This document shows, piece after piece, positions 54,207 through 62,641 of a stretch of DNA of 64,000 nt (position 1 is its first letter; each line of letters starts with the position of its first letter). The notes under the pieces were generated by a model. The model was given only the letters and a program-made list of their open reading frames with translations. It had not been told where the DNA came from and did no database searches. The translations under genes and the position numbers were made by a program. The stretch comes from Streptomyces sp. NBC_00513 (GTDB lineage: Bacteria; Actinomycetota; Actinomycetes; Streptomycetales; Streptomycetaceae), in NCBI RefSeq assembly GCF_041431415.1, contig NZ_CP107845.1:3162001-3226000 (forward strand), in the 5' to 3' direction.

Positions 54207-54280
54207 GCGCACGTGCGCAGTCTCGTCGGTCACTCTAGCGACCGGCGCGGACAGCCCCAACCCCGGGGTTGCACGTGCAA
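54207..54280 (-). promoter_or_regulatory. Promoter of T7SS-like operon with twin CACGTG palindromes
   Basis: On the minus strand a -35 TTGGGG (54260-54255) and -10 TAGAGT (54237-54232) are separated by 17 bp. Palindromes TTGCACGTGCAA (54269-54280) and GCGCACGTGCGC (54207-54218) lie upstream and downstream; their centres are exactly 62 bp apart. A third palindrome, AACCCCGGGGTT (54259-54270), overlaps the -35 box. The layout suggests a repressor bridging or blocking the promoter. Confidence 0.6.
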
Positions 54281-54294
54281 TGGGCTTCACACGG

Positions 54295-56631
54295 TCAGGA
54301 GTTGGGCGCCGCCACCGCCGCGGATGGCCGGATCGGGAGCCTGTTGACCGGGCGTCCGGTGGCGGATCGGACGGCCGAGGCCACGGCCGCCGGGGTGGTC
54401 ACCACGGGGACGGCGCTCGCCGCCTTGGCCCCGAAGGGGGCCACCACGTCGCGTTCCTCGACCAGTTTGACGATGCGGACCGTCGGGGCGTCCAGCGCGG
54501 TGGGCAGGGCGTAGCCCGTGAGGTCGGGGTGGCGGATGACTCCCCCGATCGAGCGGAGGTTCTCCGTGAGGGCCGCGCCCACGCCCTGGGTGACGCCCGC
54601 CTCGATGCGGGCTTCGAGCTGGCGGGGGTTGAGGATGCGGCCGACGTCCTGGGCGACCGCGAGTTCGACGACGCGTACGGAGCCCAGCTCGATGTCCACG
54701 TCCACCACCGCCCTGATCGCGCAGAACGCGAGCCCGACGAAGGCGTCGCCCTGGCCGTCGGCGTCCAGGGGTTCGGTGGGGTGGGGGCGGCACTGGGCCG
54801 TGGCCCAGAGTTCCTTGCCCTCTATCGCCTCGGCGACGGTGGTGGAGAACGCTCCGTCGTACGACGTGATCCGGCCGTCCGTGATCTGGAGCAGTTCGGT
54901 GGACATGCCCAACTTGTGGGCCATCGGCTGGAGGAGTTGGGTACGGACCATCTTCGCCGCGCGTTCGACGGCCCCGCCCGACACCCACGTGTGGCGCCCG
55001 TGCGCGGCGGGCCCGGCCGGCGGCTGGTCGGTGTCGACGGGGGCCGTCACGACCTCGTCGACGCCGAGGACCTCCTGGACGATCTGTCGGGCGAGCGTGG
55101 CGAAGCCCTGGCCGGTGTCGACGGCCGCGCAGATGACGGTGGCCGCGCCGTCCACGATCTTCACGGTGGCGGTGGAGACCTCGTCGGTCCCCTCGGCGCC
55201 GAGCATGTGGACCATGCCGACGCCGTATCCGACGCCGCGCCGGACCGCGCCCGGTTCGCCCGCGCCTTCCGGGCCGCCGGGCAGCAGCCACTCGTCCTCG
55301 GGGGTGTCCTTCGGGAGGGACGGCAGCGGGTGGTCGCGTACCGCGCGCAGGAGTTCGGCCACCGGCGCGGGGCAGGTGACCGTCTGGCCGGTGGGCAGGA
55401 GGTCGCCGGTGGCCAGGACGTTGCGCATGCGCAGTTCGGCGCCGTCGATGCCGAGGGCGGCCGCGAGCTTGTCCATCTGGCCTTCGTAGGCGGCGCACAC
55501 CTGCATGGCGCCCTCGCCGCGCACGTGGCCCGACGGCGGGTTGTTCGTGCGTACCACCCAGCCTTCGACGAAGGCGTGCGGGACGACGTACGGGCCGCAC
55601 GCGAAGGCCACGGCGGCGGCCAGCGATTCCGAGGACGAGTCGGCGTACGCGCCCGCGTCCATCAGGATCTGCGCCTCGACCTTGACCAGCCGGCCCTCCG
55701 CGTCCGCGTGGTGGCGGTAGCGCAGGAGCGTCGGGTGTCGGTGGGCGTGGCCGAGGAAGGACTCCTCGCGGGTCGCGGCCAGTTTGACGGGGCAGCCGGT
55801 ACGCAGGGCCAGCAGGCCGAGCGGCAGTTGGAAGGCGGGGTCCTCGCGGTCGGCGGTCGCGCCGGGGACGCCGGTGACGACGATCCGTACCCGGTCGGGC
55901 TCCAGCCCGAAGCAGGCGGCGGCCAGGTCGCGGTCGGTGTGCGGGTCGGTGGAGGCGGTGTAGATCTCCACGCCGCCGTCGGGGCGCGGTACGGCGAGTC
56001 CGGCCTCGGCGCCGATCGGTGCCGGGTCCTGGCGGCCGATGCGGTACAGGCCCTCGACGACGACCTCGCCGGTCGCGTCCGGGTCGCCGTAGCTCAGCGG
56101 GATGTGCCGGATCAGGTTGCCGTCGGGGTGCAGGGCGGGGGCGCCGAACGCCTGCTCGGGGTCGGTGATCGCTTCGAGCGGTTCGTACTCGACGGTGATC
56201 GCGGCGGCCGCGAGGCGGGCGGTGTCGGGGTGGTCGGCGGCCACGGCGGCGATGGGCTCGCCGTGGTGGCGGACGATGTCGTGGGCGAAGACGGGCCGGT
56301 CGGCGATGCGGCGGCCGTGGGTGGTGGCGCCGGGGACGTCGGCGTGGGTGACGACGGCGCGGACGCCCGGCATGGCGGCGGCGGCCGTGGTGTCGACGGA
56401 GAGGATGCGGGCGTGGGCGTGCGGGGAGCGCAGTACGGCCGCCCACAGCAGGCCTTCGGCCCACAGGTCGGCGGCGTAGGGGAACGTGCCGCCGGTCTTG
56501 GCCCGGGCGTCGGCGGACGGGACGGAGGCTCCGATCCCGCGCAGCGGTTCCTGCCCGTCGTCCGCTCCGGGGCCCGGGGCCGTCGTCACGGTGGCCGTGC
56601 TCGTCGCGGTGGCCGCGTCCTGCCCGCTCAC
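54295..56631 (-). CDS. Xanthine-dehydrogenase-like molybdopterin-binding subunit, catalytic Glu missing
   Basis: A 778-residue protein of the xanthine oxidase large-subunit fold. N-terminal a/b hammerhead (A-K-T-G-G-T-F-P-Y-A-A-D; V-L-R-S-P-H-A-H-A-R-I) and Mo-cofactor regions (D-P-H-T-D-R; V-R-G-E-G-A-M-Q; D-T-G-Q-G-F-A-T) are recognisable. At the C-terminal active-site loop, where the family has G-x-G-E, this protein has G-A-K-A-A-S-A, so the catalytic Glu is absent. GTG start overlaps the 2Fe-2S gene by four bases. May be inactive for hydroxylation or have altered chemistry. Confidence 0.85.
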   Translation of the reverse strand: MSGQDAATATSTATVTTAPGPGADDGQEPLRGIGASVPSADARAKTGGTFPYAADLWAEGLLWAAVLRSPHAHARILSVDTTAAAAMPGVRAVVTHADVPGATTHGRRIADRPVFAHDIVRHHGEPIAAVAADHPDTARLAAAAITVEYEPLEAITDPEQAFGAPALHPDGNLIRHIPLSYGDPDATGEVVVEGLYRIGRQDPAPIGAEAGLAVPRPDGGVEIYTASTDPHTDRDLAAACFGLEPDRVRIVVTGVPGATADREDPAFQLPLGLLALRTGCPVKLAATREESFLGHAHRHPTLLRYRHHADAEGRLVKVEAQILMDAGAYADSSSESLAAAVAFACGPYVVPHAFVEGWVVRTNNPPSGHVRGEGAMQVCAAYEGQMDKLAAALGIDGAELRMRNVLATGDLLPTGQTVTCPAPVAELLRAVRDHPLPSLPKDTPEDEWLLPGGPEGAGEPGAVRRGVGYGVGMVHMLGAEGTDEVSTATVKIVDGAATVICAAVDTGQGFATLARQIVQEVLGVDEVVTAPVDTDQPPAGPAAHGRHTWVSGGAVERAAKMVRTQLLQPMAHKLGMSTELLQITDGRITSYDGAFSTTVAEAIEGKELWATAQCRPHPTEPLDADGQGDAFVGLAFCAIRAVVDVDIELGSVRVVELAVAQDVGRILNPRQLEARIEAGVTQGVGAALTENLRSIGGVIRHPDLTGYALPTALDAPTVRIVKLVEERDVVAPFGAKAASAVPVVTTPAAVASAVRSATGRPVNRLPIRPSAAVAAPNS

Positions 56632-58793
56632 GCCGTGCCTCCGTTGGGGTGGATGCCGCCCTCGCCGGGCGGCGCCTGGTGCGGGATGCGCGTCTCGGTG
56701 CCGGAGCCGGAGCCGGTACCGGAGTCGCCGGCGGCGGTCGCCTCGCGTTCGGAGACGACCTCGCGGACGGCCTCGATGACGCCCTTGTAGCCGGAGCAGC
56801 GGCAGAGGTTGCCGCAGAGCGCCTGGCGCGTCTCCAGCTCGCTCGGCGCGTGGTTGCCTTCCAGCAGGTCATGGATGGTCATGGCCATGCCGGGGATGCA
56901 GAACCCGCACTGCACCCCGCCCGACCTGCACAACGCTTCCTGTACGTCGGAGAGTTCCCCGTCCGTGGCGAGCCCCTCGACCGTCCGGACCTCGCTGGAC
57001 GCGGCCGTCGCGGCGGGCACCAGGCAGGACGCGACGAGCCGGCCGTCCACCTGCACGGCGCAGGCCCCGCACTCGCCCTGCGAACAGCCGTCCTTGGCGC
57101 CGGCGAGGCCGAGCCGCTCGCGCAGCACGTACAGCAGCGACTCGCCGATCCAGGCGCCGGTGACGGGACGGTCGGCCCCGTTGACGCGCAGGACGTAGGA
57201 CGCCAGCGGATGCTCGTGATGGGCGTCGGCCCCCGCGTTCTCTTCCTCGTACGTCGTCTCCCCGAGCGGAACACCGGCCCGGTCGCCCGCGTCCGGCAGT
57301 GCCACAGCACGGTCCGGGGCGCCCTCGACCGGCACGTCCCGCGCGGTGGCTTCGGCGCGACCACCGGCGGACTCCTGCTCGGGCTCGACGAACACGAGCC
57401 CGTGCCCGTCGGTGGCCTCCGGCCCGGCCGGGGCGTCCGCGCGCCCCTCCCCGGGCTCGGACTCCGGCCCGACCACGTCCAACCCGCGGCCGTCCGTGGC
57501 GAGACCGTCCCGGTCCACCGCGAAACCGCGCCCGTCCGTACCGGGACCACCGCGGTCATCCACGACGAACCCGCGCCCGTCCGTGGCGAGACCGTCCCGG
57601 TCCACCGCGAAACCGCGCCCGTCCGTGGCGAAGCCGCCGGAGTCCACCGCGAACCCGCGCCCGTCCGTGGCGAGACCGTCCCGGTCCACCGCGAAACCGC
57701 GCCCGTCCGTGGCGAGACCATCCCGATCCACCGCGAAACCGCGCCCGTCCGTGGCGAGACCATCCCGGTCCACCGCGAACCCGCGCCCGTCCGTGCCAAG
57801 CCCACCGCGGTCATCCACGACGAACCCGCGCCCGTCCGTGGGCTCGGGCTCCCGCCCGGTGGCGGGTCGGTCCGTCCGGGTGAAGCCGTGTCCGTCGCCC
57901 GGGCCGGCCTCCGTGCCCGCCGGGCGCGGTCGTTCGCCCTCGACCGGCGTCTGTGCCGGGCCGTGGGCGGCGTCGATGTCCGGGGCCGGATGGGTGACCG
58001 GCTCCGGGTCGGGGAGCGGGGTGCCCACGCCGGGTCCGCCCAGCACCCTGGGGCCGCGACCGGGAGGGCCGCCGACCGGGCCGTCGCCGTGCCGTGCGGC
58101 TCCCCCGTCGTCGCCCTGGAACGTGCCCGGGAGCACCCCCGAGCTCAGCGAGGCGTCGTACACGGGCGTCGCCCAGGGGGCGGCCGCGCCGCCCGGCAGG
58201 GTCGCCGGGGCCTGGCTCCAGTCGGCGGCGGGCGCGCCGCCGGGCAGCGTCCACTGGCCGGTGTCCCGGCCGTCGCCGGACCGCGTCGCGTCGGGGAACC
58301 GCCATTCGGCGGTGTCGGCGGGGTCGGGGTTGCCGGGCGTCTCGGCGGGGTCCGCCTGCGCCTGGTCCTGGCCGGTCGCACCGAAGACGGCGGCCACGGA
58401 CGCGGGCAGCGGGATCGAGGCCGGGATCGGCCCCCGCGCGGGCGCCTGGCCGGCAGCGGAACCCGGCGCGGAACCCTGTACGGAACCGTCCTGGCCCGCC
58501 GCGCCCGTTCCCGCCTCGGGCCACTGGACCGGCATCGTCCAGGTCCCGGTGGCCGAGGGGTCGGCGGAGCCGGAGCCCAACGGCACGATCATCGGCGGCG
58601 GCACGTACCCGTGCCCGGGGGCCGCCAGCGGCTCCCGGTTGTCGAGCGCGTCCAGCATCTCCTGCGGCAGCTTCACGAAGGCCGTGGCCTCGGAGTCCAT
58701 TTCGCCGCCGTGCGGCACCGGCTCCCAGCCCCAGCCGGCGGGCGCGTGACCGGCGCCCCCGGTCGTTCCGCTCACGTTCTCGTTCTCACTCAT
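56628..58793 (-). CDS. 2Fe-2S subunit of XDH-like enzyme with giant N-terminal extension
   Basis: A 721-residue protein. Only residues about 532-690 are the usual electron-transfer subunit: plant-type cluster Cys570/575/578 and Cys590 (D-G-C-S-Q-G-E-C-G-A-C), second cluster Cys629/632 and Cys664/666 (C-G-F-C, C-R-C-S-G-Y). The first ~530 residues are Gly/Pro/Asp-rich, normally absent, and include nine tandem T-D-G-R-G units at residues 319-437. Normal subunits are about 160-200 residues. ATG start overlaps the FAD gene by four bases, so the extension is within the operon and not an annotation artefact. Confidence 0.88.
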   Translation of the reverse strand: MSENENVSGTTGGAGHAPAGWGWEPVPHGGEMDSEATAFVKLPQEMLDALDNREPLAAPGHGYVPPPMIVPLGSGSADPSATGTWTMPVQWPEAGTGAAGQDGSVQGSAPGSAAGQAPARGPIPASIPLPASVAAVFGATGQDQAQADPAETPGNPDPADTAEWRFPDATRSGDGRDTGQWTLPGGAPAADWSQAPATLPGGAAAPWATPVYDASLSSGVLPGTFQGDDGGAARHGDGPVGGPPGRGPRVLGGPGVGTPLPDPEPVTHPAPDIDAAHGPAQTPVEGERPRPAGTEAGPGDGHGFTRTDRPATGREPEPTDGRGFVVDDRGGLGTDGRGFAVDRDGLATDGRGFAVDRDGLATDGRGFAVDRDGLATDGRGFAVDSGGFATDGRGFAVDRDGLATDGRGFVVDDRGGPGTDGRGFAVDRDGLATDGRGLDVVGPESEPGEGRADAPAGPEATDGHGLVFVEPEQESAGGRAEATARDVPVEGAPDRAVALPDAGDRAGVPLGETTYEEENAGADAHHEHPLASYVLRVNGADRPVTGAWIGESLLYVLRERLGLAGAKDGCSQGECGACAVQVDGRLVASCLVPAATAASSEVRTVEGLATDGELSDVQEALCRSGGVQCGFCIPGMAMTIHDLLEGNHAPSELETRQALCGNLCRCSGYKGVIEAVREVVSEREATAAGDSGTGSGSGTETRIPHQAPPGEGGIHPNGGTA
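57482..57839 (-). repeat. In-frame 42-bp tandem repeats coding 14-residue units
   Basis: About nine copies, coding T-D-G-R-G-F-A-V-D-R-D-G-L-A. Two copies are 45 bp with V-V-D-D-R-G-G-L/P-G, one has S-G-G-F, and the last is truncated to T-D-G-R-G-L-D-V. Several copies are identical at the DNA level, implying recent expansion. Confidence 0.92.
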
Positions 58794-59719
58794 GTGCTCA
58801 GTGCCCTCCCCAGGGCCCTCCGTGCCAGCACGGCCACCGTCCGCCGCAGGTGCAGTACTCCGGCAGCCACCGGTTCTCCCTGGTCGGGCACGCAGGCCGC
58901 GGCGACGTACTCGCCGAAGGCCTCCAGTGCCTCGGGGGCCAGGCTGCGGTCCCCGTCCCAGTCGATCAACGAGGCCACCCACTGTTCGGCCTCCAGCGGC
59001 CGCAGGGGCATCGGGGCGACCGCGCCGATGGCGCAGCGCACGCCGCGGCGCGCTGGGTCCAGCACGAGCCCCGCGGAGGCGACCGCCCGCCCGGGGCCCG
59101 TACGTCCCGTGGCCTTCAGGAACACCTGCGGCGCGTGCAGCAGGGGAACCCGTACGAAACCGATCAGTTCGCCCGGGCGGAGCATCTCGCGGCCGGCCAG
59201 CAGGTGGGAGACCGGGATCTCCCGCCGGGACACCCCGGAGTCGCCGAGGGCGGGCGGGCCGACGATGATCAGCACCGCCTCCAGGGCTGCCAGGACGGGC
59301 AGGGCGTCGCCCGTGGGGGCGGCCGTGGCGATGTTCCCGCCGAGGGTGCCCGCGTTGCGGATCTGCGGCGGTCCGGCGGCGCGGGCGGCGGCGGCCAGCG
59401 CGGGAATCAGCGCGGCGAAGTCGGGCCTGCCCATCCGGGCGTGGGTGAGGCCGGCGCCGAGGAGGGCGTGGCCGTCCTGGTACTGCCAGCCGCGGATCTC
59501 GTTGATCCGGCCGAGGCCGACCAGCGCGGCGGGCCGCAGCAGTCCGGCGTTGACGGCCGCCATCAGGTCGGTGCCGCCGGCGACGGGCACGGCCGCGGGC
59601 ATGGCGGTGAGCGCCGCCACGGCCTCGTCGAGCGAGGTCGGCAGCGTCACGGACTGCGCCGCCCGAGGACCCTGAGGCCCCTGAGATGAATGCGGTGAGT
59701 GCGGTGCGTGCGTGGTCAA
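58790..59719 (-). CDS. XDH-like FAD-binding subunit
   Basis: A 309-residue flavin subunit. FAD motifs: V-P-V-A-G-G-T-D-L-M-A-A-V near residue 46 and G-G-N-I-A-T-A-A-P-T-G-D near residue 127 (the T-I-G-G-N-I type). First gene of the operon; TTG start with GAAGGGG upstream. Its stop overlaps the 2Fe-2S gene by four bases. Together the three subunits resemble a molybdo-iron-sulfur-flavoprotein. No Mo-cofactor insertion gene is nearby. Confidence 0.92.
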   Translation of the reverse strand: MTTHAPHSPHSSQGPQGPRAAQSVTLPTSLDEAVAALTAMPAAVPVAGGTDLMAAVNAGLLRPAALVGLGRINEIRGWQYQDGHALLGAGLTHARMGRPDFAALIPALAAAARAAGPPQIRNAGTLGGNIATAAPTGDALPVLAALEAVLIIVGPPALGDSGVSRREIPVSHLLAGREMLRPGELIGFVRVPLLHAPQVFLKATGRTGPGRAVASAGLVLDPARRGVRCAIGAVAPMPLRPLEAEQWVASLIDWDGDRSLAPEALEAFGEYVAAACVPDQGEPVAAGVLHLRRTVAVLARRALGRALST

Positions 59720-59954
59720 CCCGGCTGCCCCTTCCCGATGTCCCGGTCCCGGCGCTCACGCCTGTCCGCCGTACGGTACGTCCTCACCGCCGGGACGTGG
59801 CAACTCTGGCACATGTTCCGCACCGGCCGGCGCGAGGGTCGGCCGGACGCGCGATGTCGGGGTCCGGCCCGCCGACACCGCGCACTTGCGTCCGTATCGA
59901 CCTAAATCGGGAAAGAGTTCCAAAGGACGCCAAACGCTGCGTCGGTTGCCTGAG

Positions 59955-61601
59955 TCACACGATCGGGGGCTCGCCGTCGATCGGGCGCCCGAGCACCCCG
60001 GGGCGTCGCTGCCGGGGCAACGGGCCGCCGGGCGGACGGTAGTCGACCCCGAGGGCGTCCAGCCGCGCGTAGTGCGTCGCCATGCGTGCCTCGAACCCCG
60101 CCCAGTCCCGTTCCGCGGGCTCCGGCAGGCGTGACCAGACCACCTCGGCGAACGCGGCCAGGCGCGGGAACACCTGGTAGTCGACCCGGCTCTGGTTCTC
60201 CGTCACCTCGGTCCACATGTTGGCCTGCGCGCCCAGCACGTGGGCGGCCGCCTCCGGCGACAACTTCGGCGGTACCGGCTCGAACCGGTACACGTCGGCG
60301 AGCGAGCGGACGTATCCGATCGGCATCGGCTCGTCCTCGCCCGGCGCCTGACGGTGGTCCAGGTACACCTGCTGCTCGGGGCACATCACCACGTCGTGGC
60401 CCGCCTCGGCGGCGGCGACGCCGCCCGCGTAGCCGCGCCAGGAGGACACCGCCGCGCCCGGCGCCAGTCCGCCCTCCAGGATCTCGTCCCAGCCGATCAG
60501 CCGGCGGCCGCGCTCGGCGAGCCAGCCGTCGAAGTGCCGGATGAACCAGGCCTGGAGCCCGTCCTCCCCGTCCACTCCCAGTTCCCGGATCCTGGCCTGC
60601 GCGGCCCGGGAGGCGCGCCACTGCGTCTTGGGGCACTCGTCGCCGCCCACGTGCACGAAGGGCGAGACCTCGGCCGGGAACAGTTCCAGCAGTTCCTCGA
60701 AGACGCCCTCGTAGAACCGCAGTACGGCCTCCGTGGGGGCCAGCACGTTCTCGCAGATCCCCCAGTCGTCCCAGACCCCGAGCGCGGCGGTGTCCACGAC
60801 GTCGGTGTTCCCCAGTTCGGGGTAGGCGGCGATGGCGGCCTGCGAATGGCCGGGCACGTCGATCTCGGGCACGACCCGCACGTGCCGCTCGGCGGCGTAC
60901 GCGACGATCTCGCGGATGTCGTCCTGGGTGTAGAAGCCGCCGTGCGGGGTCTCGTTCCACAGCGGTGACGCCCGGTGCCCCCAGCGGCTGCGCGGGCGCC
61001 AGGCGCCGACCTCGGTGAGCCGGGGGTACCGCTTGATCTCGACGCGCCAACCCTGGTCGTCCGTCAGGTGCAGGTGCAGCACGTTCAGCTTGTGGGCGGC
61101 GAGCAGGTCGATGTAGCGCAGCACCCCGTCCTTGGGCATGAAGTGCCGGGCGACGTCGAGCATCAGGCCGCGCCAGCCGAAGCGGGGGCCGTCGGCGAGG
61201 TCGCCGACCGGCAGCCGCCAGACGCGGCCGGGCGCGGCGGGCGCGCGTCGGTACGCGTCGGGGCCGAGCAATTGGCGCAGCGTCTGCACCGCCCAGTGGA
61301 GGCCCGCCGGGTCGCCGCCTTCGAGGAGGACCAGGTCGCGGGTGACGTGCACCTCGTACGACTCGGCGCCGGCGCGGGCGATGTCGGGGCGCAGCGCGAG
61401 CCGGATCACCGTGCGACCGGCGTGCGCCGCGCCCGCGACCGGCGCGGGGAGCTCCCAGCCGGTGGCCGCGCCGAGTTCGGCGCGCAGTCGGCGGGCGGCG
61501 CCCTCCGTGCCGGGGGGCGCCACGAGCACCGGGTCGGTCAGCTCGCACGCGTCGGCGGTCGGGAAGCGCGCGTACCGCGGCTCCGGGATCAGGTCGGGCA
61601 T
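59955..61601 (-). CDS. Beta-N-acetylhexosaminidase, GH20
   Basis: A 548-residue cytoplasmic or non-classically exported glycosidase (no signal peptide seen with this start). The catalytic Asp321-Glu322 pair is in H-V-G-G-D-E-C, with upstream H-L-H-L-T-D-D-Q-G-W-R and V-P-E-I-D-V-P-G-H. It releases terminal GlcNAc from chitobiose or glycans, feeding the PTS genes elsewhere in the window. ATG of M-P-D-L-I-P-E-P with GGAGG seven bases upstream; the longer start at 61652 would include an operator-like palindrome. Confidence 0.94.
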   Translation of the reverse strand: MPDLIPEPRYARFPTADACELTDPVLVAPPGTEGAARRLRAELGAATGWELPAPVAGAAHAGRTVIRLALRPDIARAGAESYEVHVTRDLVLLEGGDPAGLHWAVQTLRQLLGPDAYRRAPAAPGRVWRLPVGDLADGPRFGWRGLMLDVARHFMPKDGVLRYIDLLAAHKLNVLHLHLTDDQGWRVEIKRYPRLTEVGAWRPRSRWGHRASPLWNETPHGGFYTQDDIREIVAYAAERHVRVVPEIDVPGHSQAAIAAYPELGNTDVVDTAALGVWDDWGICENVLAPTEAVLRFYEGVFEELLELFPAEVSPFVHVGGDECPKTQWRASRAAQARIRELGVDGEDGLQAWFIRHFDGWLAERGRRLIGWDEILEGGLAPGAAVSSWRGYAGGVAAAEAGHDVVMCPEQQVYLDHRQAPGEDEPMPIGYVRSLADVYRFEPVPPKLSPEAAAHVLGAQANMWTEVTENQSRVDYQVFPRLAAFAEVVWSRLPEPAERDWAGFEARMATHYARLDALGVDYRPPGGPLPRQRRPGVLGRPIDGEPPIV

Positions 61602-61623
61602 GGGCGGGCCTCCACGGAGATGC

Positions 61624-61642
61624 CGTTGCGTCATGCGCAACG
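61624..61642. promoter_or_regulatory. Palindrome upstream of hexosaminidase gene
   Basis: CGTTGCG and CGCAACG are exact inverted repeats with a 5-bp centre, 22 bp before the chosen start. It resembles operators of LacI- or ROK-type sugar regulators. It is not a dre box. Confidence 0.6.
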
Positions 61643-61698
61643 CGCGTTCCACATGTTGCTTACCCGGCCGACCCTAGCTTTCCTCCCGGGCACGCAAA

Positions 61699-61733
61699 AG
61701 GTCCCCGGCGCACGGTGGCGCGACCGGGGACCT
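61699..61733. terminator. Hairpin after DUF3039 gene
   Basis: AGGTCCCCGG (61699-61708) pairs with CCGGGGACCT (61724-61733). It lies between the DUF3039 stop and the hexosaminidase start, both on the minus strand. Confidence 0.85.
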
Positions 61734-61766
61734 CGGTCCTGCGTGGTGCGGGACGAACGGCCCGGA

Positions 61767-62051
61767 CTACTTGTCCTTGCCGCCCTTGTCCTTGTCGCCG
61801 CCGGCGCCCATGGATTCGTAGATCTCCTTGCACATGGGGCAGACGGGGTACTTCTTCGGGTCCCGTCCCGGGACCCAGACCTTGCCGCAGAGGGCGACGA
61901 CGGGCGTACCGCCGAGCGCGCTCTCCATGATCTTGTCCTTCTGGACGTAGTGGGCGAAGCGCTCGTGGTCGCCGTCGCCGTGGGACACCTGCGGCGTCGG
62001 CTCTACGAGGGTCCCCGTACCAGTCCCGCGCTCGGGCTCAAGAGTGCTCAT
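61767..62051 (-). CDS. DUF3039 family protein
   Basis: A 94-residue protein with the DUF3039 core: H-Y-V-Q-K-D-K-I-M-E-S-A, then A-L-C-G-K-V-W-V-P-G-R-D-P and P-V-C-P-M-C-K-E-I-Y. Three Cys arranged C...C-x-x-C suggest a zinc or metal site. Lys/Gly-rich tail. Actinobacteria-specific, function unknown. It starts 30 bp after the YqgE gene stop, so probably co-transcribed. Confidence 0.92.
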   Translation of the reverse strand: MSTLEPERGTGTGTLVEPTPQVSHGDGDHERFAHYVQKDKIMESALGGTPVVALCGKVWVPGRDPKKYPVCPMCKEIYESMGAGGDKDKGGKDK

Positions 62052-62080
62052 GAAAGCCAGGGTACCGACCCCCGCGCGGC

Positions 62081-62641
62081 TCAGTTGAGCGACGGGTCGT
62101 CCGGATAGGTGGCGATCATCGCCAGCTCGCTGCGCTGACGGCGGAGCACCGCCCTCCACAGCCGTTCGGGGTCCGGGAAGGAGATGTCGCCCGGCTCGGA
62201 GTCCACCACGTACCAGGCCCCGCCGCCCAGCTCGTCCTCCAGTTGGCCGGGGCCCCATCCGGAGTAACCGGCGAAGATGCGCAGGCCACCGAGGGCGGCG
62301 GCCAGCAGCTCGGGCGGCGCCTCCAGGTCGACCAGCCCGATCGCCCCGTGCACCCGACGCCACCCCAGCGGCCCCTCCTCGCCGGGGATCACCGCGATGC
62401 CGAGGGCCGAGTCCAGGCCCACCGGGCCGCCCTGGAACACCACCCCGGGGTCGCCGGCCAGCGGCGCCCAGGGCAGCAGGATGTCGACGACGCCCACCGG
62501 CGTCGGCCGGTTGAGGACGACGCCGAGCGAACCCTGCTCGTCGTGGTCGAGCAGCAGCACCACCGCGCGGTCGAAATTCGGGTCCGCGAGGGCGGGGGTG
62601 GCCACGAGCAACCGCCCTGTGAGGGAGGACACCTCGGTCAT
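62081..62641 (-). CDS. YqgE/AlgH family protein
   Basis: A 186-residue protein: L-L-V-A-T-P-A-L-A-D-P-N-F-D-R-A-V-V-L-L at the N-terminus and G-Y-S-G-W-G-P-G-Q-L-E-D-E near residue 130 are family hallmarks. Role unclear (AlgH influences regulation in pseudomonads). ATG of M-T-E-V-S-S-L chosen; a GTG six codons upstream has a better ribosome site (GAAGGG). Divergent from murA. Confidence 0.93.
   Translation of the reverse strand: MTEVSSLTGRLLVATPALADPNFDRAVVLLLDHDEQGSLGVVLNRPTPVGVVDILLPWAPLAGDPGVVFQGGPVGLDSALGIAVIPGEEGPLGWRRVHGAIGLVDLEAPPELLAAALGGLRIFAGYSGWGPGQLEDELGGGAWYVVDSEPGDISFPDPERLWRAVLRRQRSELAMIATYPDDPSLN

Noticed and set aside
57482..57839. Regularly spaced repeats that could suggest a CRISPR array
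   Set aside because: Units are 42-45 bp head-to-tail with no unique spacers and are in frame inside the 2Fe-2S gene; they are coding tandem repeats.
59699..60134. Short plus-strand frames between the FAD subunit and the hexosaminidase
   Set aside because: They run through the promoter region and into the antisense of the hexosaminidase 3' end, without ribosome sites.
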